Positions 22,486 through 34,136 of a stretch of DNA of 64,000 nt are shown here, piece after piece. Both the position numbers and the translations under genes were made by a program. Under the pieces are notes generated by a model. It searched no databases, had not been told where the DNA came from, and saw nothing but the letters and a program-made list of their open reading frames with translations. This DNA is from Larix kaempferi (taxonomy: Eukaryota > Streptophyta > Pinopsida > Pinales > Pinaceae): assembly GCA_027924585.1 (NCBI GenBank), contig BSBM01002091.1, positions 62,001 through 126,000 on the forward strand. The letters are read 5' to 3'. Within the stretch, counting starts at the first letter, position 1, and each line of letters begins with the position of its first letter.

Positions 22486-23484
22486 AATAAATTTATTTTC
22501 CAAAATGCAGACGGGCGCCTCCTTGGGGGGATCGACCTCGGTTTAATGTATTATACAGTTAAGTAATTTTTTAATTGTTTGTCTATGAAAAATAAAATAT
22601 ACCCCTGTTACGAATGATGTATAATTTAGTTGGCATTTAATTATCCTGTAGAAATTGTGGAGTCTCTAAAAACTTGCCACGACTCCTGTCAGGCATTTAT
22701 GTGGCTCTGTTCTATATTATGGTTGAATCTTAAGTAATTGGTCTACTGCCCGTATTCCCTTATTGTGAAGCATTCTCTCTCTTGTGGGAAATCGTGTGAC
22801 CCATTCTCAACACATTGTTGGTTTTGGAGGGCCTTCTCTTCATCTCTAGAGTTTGTAGCACAATTGCATAAGTCAAACGATTTCCCTCAATTTCTACTTG
22901 AATTTGTTTCTTGTTTTACTGTAGTCTGTAGTGCGTCCCTTGGAGTTATTCTTATTCTTAGGTAAAGTAATTTAACCCCAATATGCGTTTTCTGTATTAT
23001 CTAATTACTGTAGCCTGCATTCATTGTTAATACCCTTATACCTTACGTTCACAGGATTTCACGGTTGCTCAGCCCTTGATTGAACCTCAGTTATAATTAA
23101 CAACTTAAATTTTATTATTCAATTTCTACTTAGTTTATTATTGAATTATCATAAAATATTTTAACCCTGCTTATGCCTTTGAATTTTCTTACCATGTCTT
23201 ATCTTAATTCAACTAGTTAGGGTTTTTGTTACCCAAACCCCAATATTATGGGAAGATATAGGAAGATTTCTTTTTCTGTCAACGAGCATGGCTGAGATAA
23301 GTTGCAGATTTCCATTCAGAGCAGATATAGCCCTACAGTTGGATCGTTTTGGTTTCATATAAGTCGTGGGCTCTTATGCACAATCTATTGGTTATATCTC
23401 TCGATTTCTATAAATACTATGTTTCTTTGATGTGGATATTTTAATTTCTCAGTATGTAAATTTTATTTAATGCCCGGGTCTGGT

Positions 23485-23518
<34 letters not shown>

Positions 23519-23660
23519 TATATATATATATTTTTAATGTAATTGTTGTTATCGTTGTGCAGGTACCTTGAAAGATGACTATGGCTGGAGGTCAAGTAGG
23601 TAAATTATCCAGTAAATTTTCTAGGTGAAGCATGAATAGGCCTGTAGGTTCAAGAGTCTG
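22486..23660. other. non-coding captured or leader DNA
   Basis: About 1.2 kb between the bL19 fragment and the primer site. Its beginning is probably bL19 intron, since it follows a splice-donor-like site. A GTTGTGCAG splice-acceptor-like word at about 23555-23563 is followed by a possible short exon ending near 23600, but no family is recognisable. A TA microsatellite occupies 23484-23535. Confidence 0.4.
23484..23535. repeat. TA microsatellite
   Basis: About 50 bp of TA dinucleotides interrupted twice by an extra T, within the element leader. Low-complexity and probably length-variable. Confidence 0.85.
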
Positions 23661-23666
23661 AACAAA

Positions 23667-23679
23667 GGCTCTGATACCA
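23667..23679 (-). other. primer-binding site, Met-initiator tRNA type
   Basis: The minus strand reads TGGTATCAGAGCC two bases after the 5' LTR end at 23682. This is complementary to the 3' end of plant initiator-Met tRNA, the usual primer of gypsy and copia elements. It proves the element is on the minus strand. Confidence 0.93.
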
Positions 23680-23681
23680 TC

Positions 23682-26418
23682 TGTAGTGCTCTGGTTTTTT
23701 CAGCAGAGCACTGTGTAAAATTTCAAGTTTAATTTTCTACGTTTTAAACTTTATCAGTTTATGGAAGTGAATTTCTAAGAATTTCTATGTGCCGAAATAA
23801 TATTTAGTGTACTGTGGTGATTTCACTAACCTTACATTCGAAATTTGAAACCAACAAACATATCGTTATTTTCTTTTCAACAGCATAAGAATAGGTTTCA
23901 CAACTTAGTAAATCAGTAAATAGCAGTAAATTAGTAAATAGTAAGTTTGCATGTTTACAGTAAGATTTAGCATAATAGTAAATAACGGAAATTACCTGAT
24001 GCTGATGCTAACCGTAAGTTGTAGCAGGTTGTGTAACCCCTTAGACAGCCAAACTGAAGTGTCCACCCTACCGACCAGCTATAATCTTGCTGGCCCTTGG
24101 AAATCAAAGGATTTCCAAGCCCCCGAGCCCACAATCTGATAATCCCGAGAGCAGTCTTTCCTTCTGCTCTCAAAATCTTTCTGTTCGCCAAACTTTCTGT
24201 TTTTCCCAACTTCTATTCTCCAAACTTCTTTTCTTCCCCAATCCAAAAAAAAAACCTCCCCCACCTTCAACCTTCTCCCCCTCTATATACCTGTCCATCC
24301 TCGAGAAGACCTTGGGCTTACTCCACCGCCCCAAACTCCCCCTCTCGAGCCCCTCAAACCTTTACTCCTTTCCCTAGTTCATTCATCCACGTCTCATTAT
24401 AAAAATGTATAATTAATTACTCTTATGGAAAATTCATTTGGTTTTGGATTGACGGCCGTAATTATTTATTACGGTGGGGAATTATCACCCCAAGGTTATC
24501 CATTCGGGACAAGTTTCATTAAATACAAGTCTATCCGCCATCCTTGATATTTTAATGTTATTAATGTAATTAATAAAATATTATATAATTAGTTGCCCCC
24601 TTGTCAACTTGGACATGATGTGTCTTAATGATCCACCTTATCCGTCGAGACTACTTAGCTTGAGGTTTAAATTCCAAGATTAACATTGAATAATTAAATA
24701 TCCATTTTCCATCACATCACGTTTATTCCAAAAATGATTATCTTATTATGGCTAACTTTTGAAATGGAATTAATCACACAATATTAATTTATAAATCAAT
24801 ATTTTAAATCTTACTTATATTGCATTTGTTACGATAGGGATATAAATGTTTGCTGGAATATCATTTATTAATTAATAATAATAATTAAATCACCCTTTGA
24901 CAATAATAAAAGGTGAATCAATCATAGTATTCTTAATTATTTGTTCATCACATGGGTACCCTATTATCAACATAGCATCCTTGTTCTTATAAACAAAGCA
25001 CTTGTGAGGGCTTAAACAATTTTACTAATTACTTAGACACTATCATTACCCTATTCACAACAGTTCATCTATGACAATGTTAACTGACGATACTTGTCTT
25101 AGTTTATTATTACAATGTTTTCATATAATTACTAATTCACTTATTTACACATTGACAACCTAACCATTCATTACCTAAGTTGATTGATGTATCCTTAACT
25201 GAGTTATCTATGACATTTATACTACTATTCAAGCATGACAAGTATGTTATACACCAGTAATATTGTACACGTACAAGGTGTGCATGCATGGCCAGTGTAT
25301 GCACATGTCGGACATGTACTATAAACAAACCCCATTCCGCCTATGAATACTTGCTAACTAACAGTAGTATCTACCCCCATGCAGAAGAGCAAGCATAATC
25401 TATAGTATAATTACTTTAACATCCTCGGTTATTTAACAGTTAACCCTTTACAATTTAACATCATTGTCTTTATGTTTACATTAGTTTAATCAATCAAGTA
25501 CAGGAAGGGTGCCTACTTCCACTAACTCGGAATCAAGGAATACTAAACCCCCAACAGTGCTAACTAACACATCCTCCCTTCATAACCTACATCCAGCATC
25601 CTCCCTATCCTTCCTCTGCTAGTACAACAGTGGATGTCGGACTCACCGATCTGACCACTTAGAACTTGAGAGCGATAGCGTCGGCTGAATAGCGGACCTA
25701 TCCTCCCCTAGCAGGCATCCGACAATCGTCATCACAACAACATGGGGAGCGTGTCTCAGCACGGCCCTCCCACGACCTCGGGTCTCATGGAAACATAGGG
25801 TGGGAAACACATCCATCCCTCTCAACATACTGGGCCTACGCCCTTATCAACTCATACTTGCTGCTATCGGGATTATCAGTTTGTGTTATCGTATCCTCAT
25901 TTTGGCTGCTAAGGTTTGCTGTATGAACATGTTTTTCCTTTCCAATATATATCAGATCAAGTAACTGGCTATCCCATAGCCCCGGTGTCCTGTAGGTTAG
26001 TGTTTTGCAAAATACAATTTATAGAAAGCATTTTCCATTGATCGCCAATTGATCCATGTTATCATTTTATTTCATGTAACTTTTTAGCTCATCATAGATG
26101 CGTATGACATATAACATTTCAGCAATTCATATAAGAAGATGGTATCCACGTACCGAATCATATATTTCATATTTCATTAAGGAAAACATATAAACATATA
26201 CTGCAATTGTAAAATAAGGAAATCATATGATAATCGTGACATCATAACTGCATAACATAGTAACATCATAATCATGGTGAAATCATATGACAGAGTAACA
26301 TCATATAATGAGGTCCAATATAGTTTACTCAGTCGAGCTGAGTTCGACAAAATATATAAGAAGTAAAGTATGGTGTGTCTAACTAATAAATATGCCGAAT
26401 CAAAATATGGGCATTACA
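23682..26418 (-). repeat. 5' LTR of the gypsy chromovirus
   Basis: 2737 bp, the partner of 12997-15733. In element orientation it starts TGTAATGCCC at 26418 and ends at 23682 next to the primer site. The candidate TATA box is at 24283-24290 and the terminal hairpin at 23685-23712. It supplies the promoter for the element RNA. Confidence 0.96.
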
Positions 26419-26423
26419 TATCA
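26419..26423. repeat. target-site duplication TATCA, right copy
   Basis: Exact match to 12992-12996, directly after the LTR end CA at 26418. Confidence 0.93.
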
Positions 26424-29400
26424 AAAGTGCACCAGTGCACTCCCACATTAGATGTAGTGGTGTGCACAATAACACAACACAATGACTTCAAAATTACTTG
26501 CTGGATGCCATAACAAAAGATATTTTATTTTCACAAGCAACACTAATTGGTGTGTTATAATTGTATAAACTCAATGATTCTTATCATTATCGAAAGCACC
26601 AAAATAGGGTAAAAGGAAGAATTATGTCTCTACAATTCCTCAGTGCATTTGGTAATTAGGTCACCGAGATAGCATAAAATAAAAAAATTGCAAGACAAAA
26701 AGCCATTTTTTATATCTTTATATCAATTTTCAATGCGTTAGTATCACACTAACACACTGGTGTGTATTTATAAGTCGTGCACAAGAAAATGTTAAAATAA
26801 AAAGGAATTGTCGAACAAAAAAATCGTATTTTACATTTTTATATTCTTTGGTAGGGCGTTTGTGTCTTATGAAAGAATCGATGTGTATGGTAAACTAGAG
26901 CATCGAAATAGAGTAAAATAAAAAACATTGTTGTGTAGAAAAACCATTTTTGAAATTTTTATATTCATCTTTGGTGCATTTGTGTAGTACAAATGCTTCG
27001 GTCATAATATAACCGTCAGCACTATTCAAAACAAAAAAAACTTGTCCTATATTTTTATATTCATTGGCAGTGCGTTTATGTCTTATGAAAGCACTGGTGT
27101 GTATATAATTCAGGCACACCAAATTACGATAAGATAAAAAAAATTCCAAACCAAAAAACATATTTATATTTTTTATTCATTTGTGGTGCATTTATGTCTG
27201 ACAAAAGAACTGGTGCGTATATATGTCGAGCACATCGAAACATCGTAAAAAACAAAGTACTGGTAGAAAAATTATTTTCACCCAACTTTAGTGTTGTAGA
27301 CCACCCAAGAACCAATGTTGTAGTTTATTTCTTGACATGACCTACCATCGGTGGTTTGTCATTGATGTATTTCTCCATTTGTTGGTTCATACATGGTGTT
27401 AGAATTTTTAAAATTTGTTGGAAATTTTCATTTATTGTGTATGTGCCAACCATGCCTCCTTGACACACAAGTGTCTAAGTAATGTATTTCTTACATTATT
27501 ATTTAATATTTAATATTTTAGTGGATTAAAATCTAAATTCAACTTGAATTGGCCATTTTTGGAGAAAAAAAAAAATTATGCGGCATGCATTAAAATTGTT
27601 CATCTCACATTTTAAGTCTCGATGCTCCCTGTAAATTTACATGGTGCACCGAAGGTAGGGAAACCACATGGTCATGTAGAACACTATGTTCCGAGTGCAC
27701 TATATATTAACCAATGAACTGCTATGACTAAAAGATATTTGTATTTTTTAATACATTCTGATACCGATGTGTTTAAATAAACTATGCACACTATTGCTAG
27801 TGCATCTAGTTTATTTACTGCACTGGTACAAATGTTGATTTAGTGCACCATATGACCAGTGCATTGTATATTCATATATGCACCACTTAATGGAAGAAAT
27901 AAAAAACTTTTAATTCTTTCACCACATATTCCTTCCAATTTCCACACACGAACGTGCCAATACCAGTGCATTGTATGAAAATGTGTGCACAATTATGGTG
28001 CAAATAATTTATTTAAAGAAATGGTGCTCCATACACAAGGACACACTAACATAATATATTCATAATACACAACATGTTGTGTTTATATATTATAAAACAC
28101 ACTTGTGCATTCTATTTGGTATGATGCATTGTACTCCTTCATTGTTATTGTAATTATATTGCATAAACGGTGTATTTAAATTAATTGAGCACACCATTTA
28201 TAGTTCTTTTTGGTTTTTATGGCACACTAATGCATTAAAATTTAATGAAGTGCAAATAATTTATATATTATTATTAAAATTGTGTAGCTTCTATGTTGTG
28301 TCATAACTAATTCAATGCACATCATGTGGTGCACCATGTGTTGAAAAGCATTGCTTGCAGTGCTTGACTACATAATGCACGTCCCTTATTAAATGCTTGT
28401 TTCCCTTCAATTTTCCAATGTGTCCATAAGTGTATTATTGTGTATCCTAATTTGCATGAGACCCAACTCTCTAATCACCTTTAGAGAGTGAAGGGTACAC
28501 CTTTGAGTCCCTCCTTTGATATCCTCATATTTAGTTAAGCCTTTACATGTAGAGTGAATGAAAAACATGGAGTATTTGAACATGATCACTTTTTACATAT
28601 GAAGAGATGCCAAATAATCTTCTCCCATAATTAGAGGAAACCATTTGAATTTATTATTAGTATCCATGTATATCCCCCAAGCAAACAGAGTCAAAATTGT
28701 CCCTCTAGGGTCCAAGAAGACCCCTCCCACACTTTCTAAACCTAAAATACCTTTTTATGAAAAATAAACTACACACACATTATTTAAAATCCATTTTTTT
28801 CACTAGAGTTTCTACTTGCATCCATTTGCTGAAATGGTTTCATTCAATTTAGGTTCAGTATTATGATCCTAGCGGTTTGGATTGCAAAATATATAAAAAA
28901 AAATCAGTTTCCTAATTACATTTAAATATATTCATTTTGACATTATTTTTAAAAAGGCTACACAAATCCATCATTGATGCAGTTACACATACACATAAAT
29001 CTCACTATGCCTATTTGAAATATATAACTTTTTTTAAAGAATATAGTTTACTATTTTTAATTTATTCTTGGATTCACATATATCAAAATATTAAAATATA
29101 GACATATTTTTTTCCTTCTACAACTTCCTATTTTCTTATCACTTATTTTTTATATGTTGCACTAACTTGGATGAAGATCCACAATTGAATAAAAAACATT
29201 CATTTAATTATGTTAAGATGCTCAAACCCTACAATAATGCATGACTTCATATTTTAAAGACTATAACGTCTTTCATAATTTAAAATAATAATAATCATAA
29301 CATTAATTTTTTTTGGAAAACTAATTATGCACAAGAACAATCCATTATTTACAATTGCTCAAAAAAAATTCAACAAACTTTAGCATTTAGGTACTCAACA

Positions 29401-30785
29401 CCTACAAAAATGGTAACATATGCATTATATTTTGTAGGAAAAATAGCATACCACTCTTGGAAAAATGGAATTTCATACAATCATACAACACATCCATAAA
29501 TAGAAATTATATATTGTAGAAGCTAATTCGATTTCCTACATTTAATTTTGTTACATCATATTCAAATTGATTGTGAAACTAACTCAAATCATTTGTCGAG
29601 TCAACATAGTGTTTTTTTCCATACTTGCATTTCCACTAATGTGTCATGAAAGAAAATTATTAGTTTGCACTCGTCTGAAAACAAAGGGCCATTTAAAGAT
29701 ATCTATGTAGATAAACAAACTCTCATAGATTTATGGTCCCTTTGAAATATTTTTGTACATGACTAATAGTATAAGTTTCCAATGTAATTTGACCCTATGT
29801 ATGTCAAATTCAAACATATAAATAGATGTTACTATAGTTTCTTGATGTCTAAATTACATAGACAATTAGGTAATGGCATTATTATTAGCACTAAATTAAA
29901 ATCCTCATTGCAAATTATTTATTTATGATCATTGTCTTAACCTTTATCGATGGGGTGATTCCATGAAGATGGGTAACTCTTTTTGGCCAAATATGACGGT
30001 GAAAAACTGAAATTTTACCCATGTATTAAATTGAAGCCCTCGAAACTCATACTTGCCACATGAATTTTGACATGTGGTTGAAAAATGAAATGTAAAGAAT
30101 TATGTTGGCTTTCTAATGATATTTTTTTTGAAATATACCAATGCCATATATCGTGTCTAATTTTCATTTAATGAAACGTATGTACTTAAAAATTTGAAGA
30201 GCAATTAACAACTAGTTTGTGTGCATGCACAACAAATTAATGTTTAAGTAATAATTTTAAAAAATTAAATATGTGAATATGATCTAGACAGAGTGCACTG
30301 GGGATTACGTATTTTTTTTTAATTTTTTCTTGAAAAATTGTATTTATTATTATTTTTCAAAACTTACCAATGAATATTTAAGTCGCATTTTGCACATATG
30401 AGTGTGCGTGCTCGAAATATTTTGATTTTTTACATAATTTGCAAAACTAAAAATACCCTTTTAAATAGGACACATTTATCTGGGACCTGTGTATTTTTTC
30501 AAATTTTTTGGATGTGTATTTTGAATGTTGTGGATTTATCTTTGAGCTCAATTGAAGCTGTCGGCAACATTTTTTAGGGCAAGTTTTAGTAGAAAATTAA
30601 AAACAATAGACATATGAAGATAAAAATTCATAAATTTTATATATCTGGATAGAGGATTTGTTGACGAATCCAATGGTATCAAGTTCGCTGATTAATGAGC
30701 ATTTAATGACATAGTTTAACTCTGTGGAAGACAAACCAACATTCCATTCTACTGAGAAAGGGGCTCTAGACCTGTATTTTAAGCC
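26424..30785. other. AT-rich intergenic region rich in GTGCA words, no gene seen
   Basis: Before the gypsy insertion this sequence was contiguous with 12991. No coding similarity is visible. GTGCA and TGCAC words are strikingly frequent from 26425 to 28380; part of this is the tandem array at 26575-27290 and the rest is dispersed, as in a decayed larger repeat. From 28400 to 30700 the sequence is plain AT-rich, with homopolymer runs near 30310 and nothing I can name. Confidence 0.4.
26575..27290. repeat. degenerate tandem repeat, period about 120 bp
   Basis: Six diverged units share the order TTTTTATATTCATTTG, GTGCGTTTGTGTCTTA, a CTGGTGTGTATATA box, a GAGCACACCGAAAT box and AAATAAAAAA. The GTGCGTTT anchor recurs near 26643, 26734, 26855, 26975, 27071 and 27187, a spacing of about 91-121 bp. 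No coding potential. Confidence 0.7.
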
Positions 30786-30969
30786 CTCGATCGAGCTACT
30801 TGCTCAATCGAGATTTTAAAAAAAACTCGATCGAGGGCTTAACAGAACCTCGATCGAGGGTTTAACGATACCTCGATCGAGGGTTTAACAAGACCTCGAT
30901 CGAGGTGTTATTAAACCCTCGATCGAGGTATTTGCTCGATTGAGCGTCTGTCAAAAAGGCTCGATCGAG
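30786..30969. repeat. phased array of CTCGATCGAG palindromes
   Basis: Seven perfect 10-bp palindromes CTCGATCGAG start at 30786, 30826, 30849, 30872, 30895, 30918 and 30960. Two single-base variants start at 30803 and 30935. Five consecutive copies are exactly 23 bp apart, about two helical turns, and each is followed by similar short spacers such as GGTTTAAC. The outer copies are 17 bp from their variant partners on both sides, giving a near-symmetric layout. The array lies about 500 bp upstream of the first exon of the transposase-like gene. It looks like a protein-binding array (promoter or transposon subterminal sites); that role is inference. Confidence 0.9.
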
Positions 30970-31147
30970 GGTTTGTCTGTGTAAAAAAAATATAAAAAGA
31001 AGGCGAGGCGAAACCGCGAAAGGAGTTGGAAAAAATTAATTTTTCCAACTACCCTTCCCTCCGAAAAACAACAACAAACCTGTATATAACTAACAAACAA
31101 GGATTCACAAAAAACAATTTACCTCATTTCTAGTTTTTTTTCCATTA

Positions 31148-31463
31148 GAGATTTAACAATTTGATCTTGTTGATTTAGAGATTTGTGAAATTGATCTTGT
31201 TGATTTAGAGATTTGTCATTTTCATATTGTTGAATTAGACCTCATTAGACATTAGACATGTAAGATATCTTTGTAGGCATAATTCAAGATTTCATACTAA
31301 CATTTTGTTGTTTGTTATAATAATTTGAAAAAAAAATTGTTTGTTTTCATTGTAGATTGATTCATGTAAGATTTCTTTGTAGGCATATTTCAAGATTTCA
31401 TACTAACATATTGTTGTTTCTTATAACATTTTGAAAAAAAATTGTTTGTTTTCATTGTAGATT
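31148..31463. repeat. tandem duplications just upstream of exon 1
   Basis: A block with CATGTAAGATATCTTTGTAGG through TTTTCATTGTAGATTGAT occurs at about 31257-31362 and again at 31363-31463, period 106 bp. A shorter repeat, GATTTAGAGATTTGTGAAATT, is present two to three times from 31148. Each long copy ends in a splice-acceptor-like TTCATTGTAG, so the duplication has copied a possible acceptor of a 5' UTR intron. Confidence 0.7.
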
Positions 31464-31464
31464 G

Positions 31465-31624
31465 ATGGGGAATAAAAAAAAAAAACAAAGAAAACATGTT
31501 AGACAACAAAATGCCAATGAAGAACGTGAGTACAATAGAGAACGAATGAGACAACAAAGAGCAAGGTTGAGAGAAGAAGAAGATGCACATTTGGTGCAAC
31601 AAATTCCAATGGAGGACAACCAAG
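31465..31624 (+). CDS. exon 1 of the transposase-like gene, basic/coiled N-terminus
   Basis: The ATG at 31465 opens MGNKKKKQRKHVRQQN, then REYNRERMRQQRARLREEED, a highly charged stretch. Such Arg/Glu-rich starts are common at the N-terminus of plant and animal transposase-like proteins and may bind nucleic acid or form a coiled coil. The exon ends CAAG before GTAAAT at 31625, a good splice donor. An acceptor-like TTCATTGTAG lies just before the ATG, suggesting a 5' UTR intron. Confidence 0.5.
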
Positions 31625-34107
31625 GTAAATTATTGAATTACATGCTATCATAAATTAAATATCATGCTACATAATTTACAAAATTAGTAACAATTTTCAA
31701 TAAATCTAACTAAATTTCGTAATTTAATTTGTTTCATATTTATTTGTAATTATATTCTTATTTATTTCATCAATTTGTTATTTAAATTTCAAAGTTTGCA
31801 ATAATTTTTATGTTAAATGAACAATTTTCAAGTTGCAATAAACCAAAGTTAAATTAGAACAATTTTCAAATGAAACATGTAAATTTATATTCTATTTTCA
31901 GATTAAGATATGAACATATTTTTAACTATTTTCAAATAATTTCAATATTGCTAACAATTTTCAAATTATGCTTCAAAGTTGCTTTAAAACAATTTTCAAA
32001 TTATTTCAAAGTTTGCTAACATTTTTCAATTTTATTGTCTAACAAGTTTCAAATGAAATGTACACTTAGATTCTATTTTCAAGTTAAACTGTATGTATAT
32101 ATTAACTATTTTGAAATTTCTAAACTTTATTAACAATTTTCAATGTTATTAGAATCATTTTCAAATTAAATGTACACTTAGACACTATATTTTCAAGTTA
32201 AATTGTAGATATTTAACTAATTGCAATTTTTTAAGTTACTAACAATTTCAAGTTAAATGTAATTTCAATTCTTGTTTTATTAGAAAATTTAATTTCAAAA
32301 CAAATGAATGAATATTTTGAAATTTACATGTTTGATAGTTATGCATTAGTTAGAAATTATTCAATTTGAAAACAAATGAATGAATATTTTCATAGTTATG
32401 GTGGTTGGCAATATTTTCATAGTAACAAATATTTGAATACAAATGAATGTTCAAAGAGCTATTTAGTTATAATGTTTACTTTTAAAAAAATTTCATCTAT
32501 CACATATATTTTTATTTGTATAATATAATACATTACCATGATAAGATTAATGATTAGAACCATATATTTTGTTAGGACAAATTGGAAATAATTAAATTTG
32601 CAATTTTTGCAACCTTGGATTGATTTGTGAAGCATTATTGATAAAAAATCCTTACATTGCAATTTATGATAAAATTACAATTTCCATTTAAATCTCTATT
32701 GTTGAAATTGCAAAATCATCAACTAATGAAAATGTTATTTTGCATTAAAAATTATGAATTTCCCCTCAATCATATCACTACAATGTTTTTAATTAAATAT
32801 CGTATTCATCTCTAAATCAATGTTTTTTTCCCCACATTTAGAGTATAATAGGTATGTTATGATGGGTATAAAATCAATCTCAAATTTTATTTCACGTATA
32901 TACAACATGGGATACATGATGTTGTCCTTGAAATTCTAGCGTAGAAGTGTTATTATCATTTATTTATAAGTGATTTGCAACTTGTATTTTAAATATTTAA
33001 ATATTTATAAATTATACCATAAAGTTAAAATAACATTTTTCTTGTAATGTAAAAGTAAAATGGACATAAATTGCATAGAGAAAATTTGCCCACAATTATA
33101 TAATGTCATGATTGTAAATGATATTAATTTTTATGCCCACAATAATTTTTATCAAGTTATTAATAATTATCTTGACTTAAATATATATAGTTGATTTTCA
33201 AGTTACTAGCAATTTTAAAGTTAAATGTACAAGTTACTAACAATTTCGCATCTGTTGCAAGTTCGGATCTAGGAATAATCCCTGTCCGCTTAACTATGGG
33301 AAGTACTTGGGCATAAGCCCTAAAAATCATTGTGAGGAGTACCACAGGAACCCCAAAGTAGTTGGCCCATTGAGAGGACCTGCCAGCGAAAAGGGAAACG
33401 ACCCCTACCTGATTGACTAGTTTCCACCCGTGAGGTAAACCAAGAGCTGTCGTTTGTGGCCAAGCGATTATCAGTTTTACCTGAGCCGTGGAGTGAAGGG
33501 TATTGCCCCAATACGCAAGCCGTCAGACAGTACTAGTGGCCGAGTGAAACACCTGAACTGTTAGGAAGCTTAACACACCTGGGGTCCATATCTATTTTCA
33601 GTTGAACTGTTGTCGATCACTTCCGCGTCGTTTCAGATCCAACGTCGGCATTGTAGTGTTCGTCCAGGGCTCGTACGATATAGAGGGGGCACCACCGTAC
33701 GGGCGCACATCCAGCCCAGAGTCTGGACTGTGGAGCGAGTCTGGACTATGGAGCGTGGTGAGATGTTAAGATCCTAGTGGGCAGCCTTCACTGACACCTT
33801 AGCATTTTGGTGTAACGATTCGTATCACTTGAGCAATTTGAAATTTCAAGTTACTAGCAATTTCAATTTACTTGAGCAATTTCAAATTTCAAGTTACTAG
33901 CAATTTCAATTTTTACTTAGAACAATTCTCAAGCTAAATGTATTAGTTGGAAAATTCAATTCACATGCAATTTTAAATTTTTCAATTTCCACATCAAATT
34001 TCAAGTTACTGTCTATTTTAAAGTTCAATGCACAACTATCAAATAACTAACATCAGGGAGAGATTATGGTTAGACATAACATCAGTTTGTTCATTTCATG
34101 TTACGCA
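31625..34107 (+). other. long AT-rich intron built of degenerate repeats
   Basis: Between the exon 1 donor and the central exon are 2.5 kb made mostly of diverged units containing AACAATTTTCAAATTA and TTCAAGTTAAATGTACACTTA. A GC-richer block of about 585 bp interrupts it (33248-33832). Very similar words occur in the repeats downstream of the gene, so the low-complexity DNA looks like a property of the element as a whole. Confidence 0.5.
33248..33832. other. GC-rich 585-bp island of unknown nature inside the intron
   Basis: Composition changes abruptly at both edges: AT-rich CAATTT-type repeat to 33247, then GC-rich unique sequence to about 33832, then the same repeat type again. No long open frame on either strand and no tRNA or rRNA fold I can recognise. 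Part of it has internal repeats (GAGTCTGGACTGTGGAGCGA and a variant near 33720-33755). CAATTTC and CAATTTG flank it, but the host repeat is full of this word, so a target duplication cannot be claimed. It could be a non-autonomous element or captured DNA. Confidence 0.55.
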
Positions 34108-34136
34108 GGGAGAGATTATGGTTAGACATAACATCA
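34056..34136. repeat. short tandem duplication at the exon 2 acceptor
   Basis: GGGAGAGATTATGGTTAGAC plus the following ATAACATCA occurs at 34056-34084 and again at 34108-34136, period 52 bp. Both are preceded by CAG-type acceptor words. The exon 2 start is therefore ambiguous. Confidence 0.8.

Larger units (their letters stand above)
12997..26418 (-). mobile_element. young Ty3/gypsy chromovirus carrying host gene fragments
   Basis: A 13.4-kb LTR retrotransposon lies on the minus strand. Its 5' LTR is 23682-26418, primer site 23667-23679, gag 19203-20285, pol 16032-19151, chromodomain frame 15773-16050, polypurine tract about 15735-15747 and 3' LTR 12997-15733. The LTRs start TG and end CA, and TATCA flanks both sides. 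Gag-pol order, integrase and a chromodomain place it among plant chromoviruses, most likely the Tekay/Del branch. The LTRs are equal in length and nearly identical, so insertion was recent. The roughly 3.3 kb between primer site and gag holds foreign gene fragments in antisense. The frame is broken twice, so this copy would need proteins from a relative to move. Confidence 0.95.

Noticed and set aside
30786-30969. Regularly spaced palindromes resembling a CRISPR array
   Set aside because: The unit is only 10 bp, spacers are near-identical and 13 bp long, there are no cas genes, and the window is eukaryotic.
33248-33832. tRNA, rRNA or plastid DNA in the GC-rich island
   Set aside because: No cloverleaf, tRNA consensus boxes or familiar rRNA or plastid gene sequence could be read.
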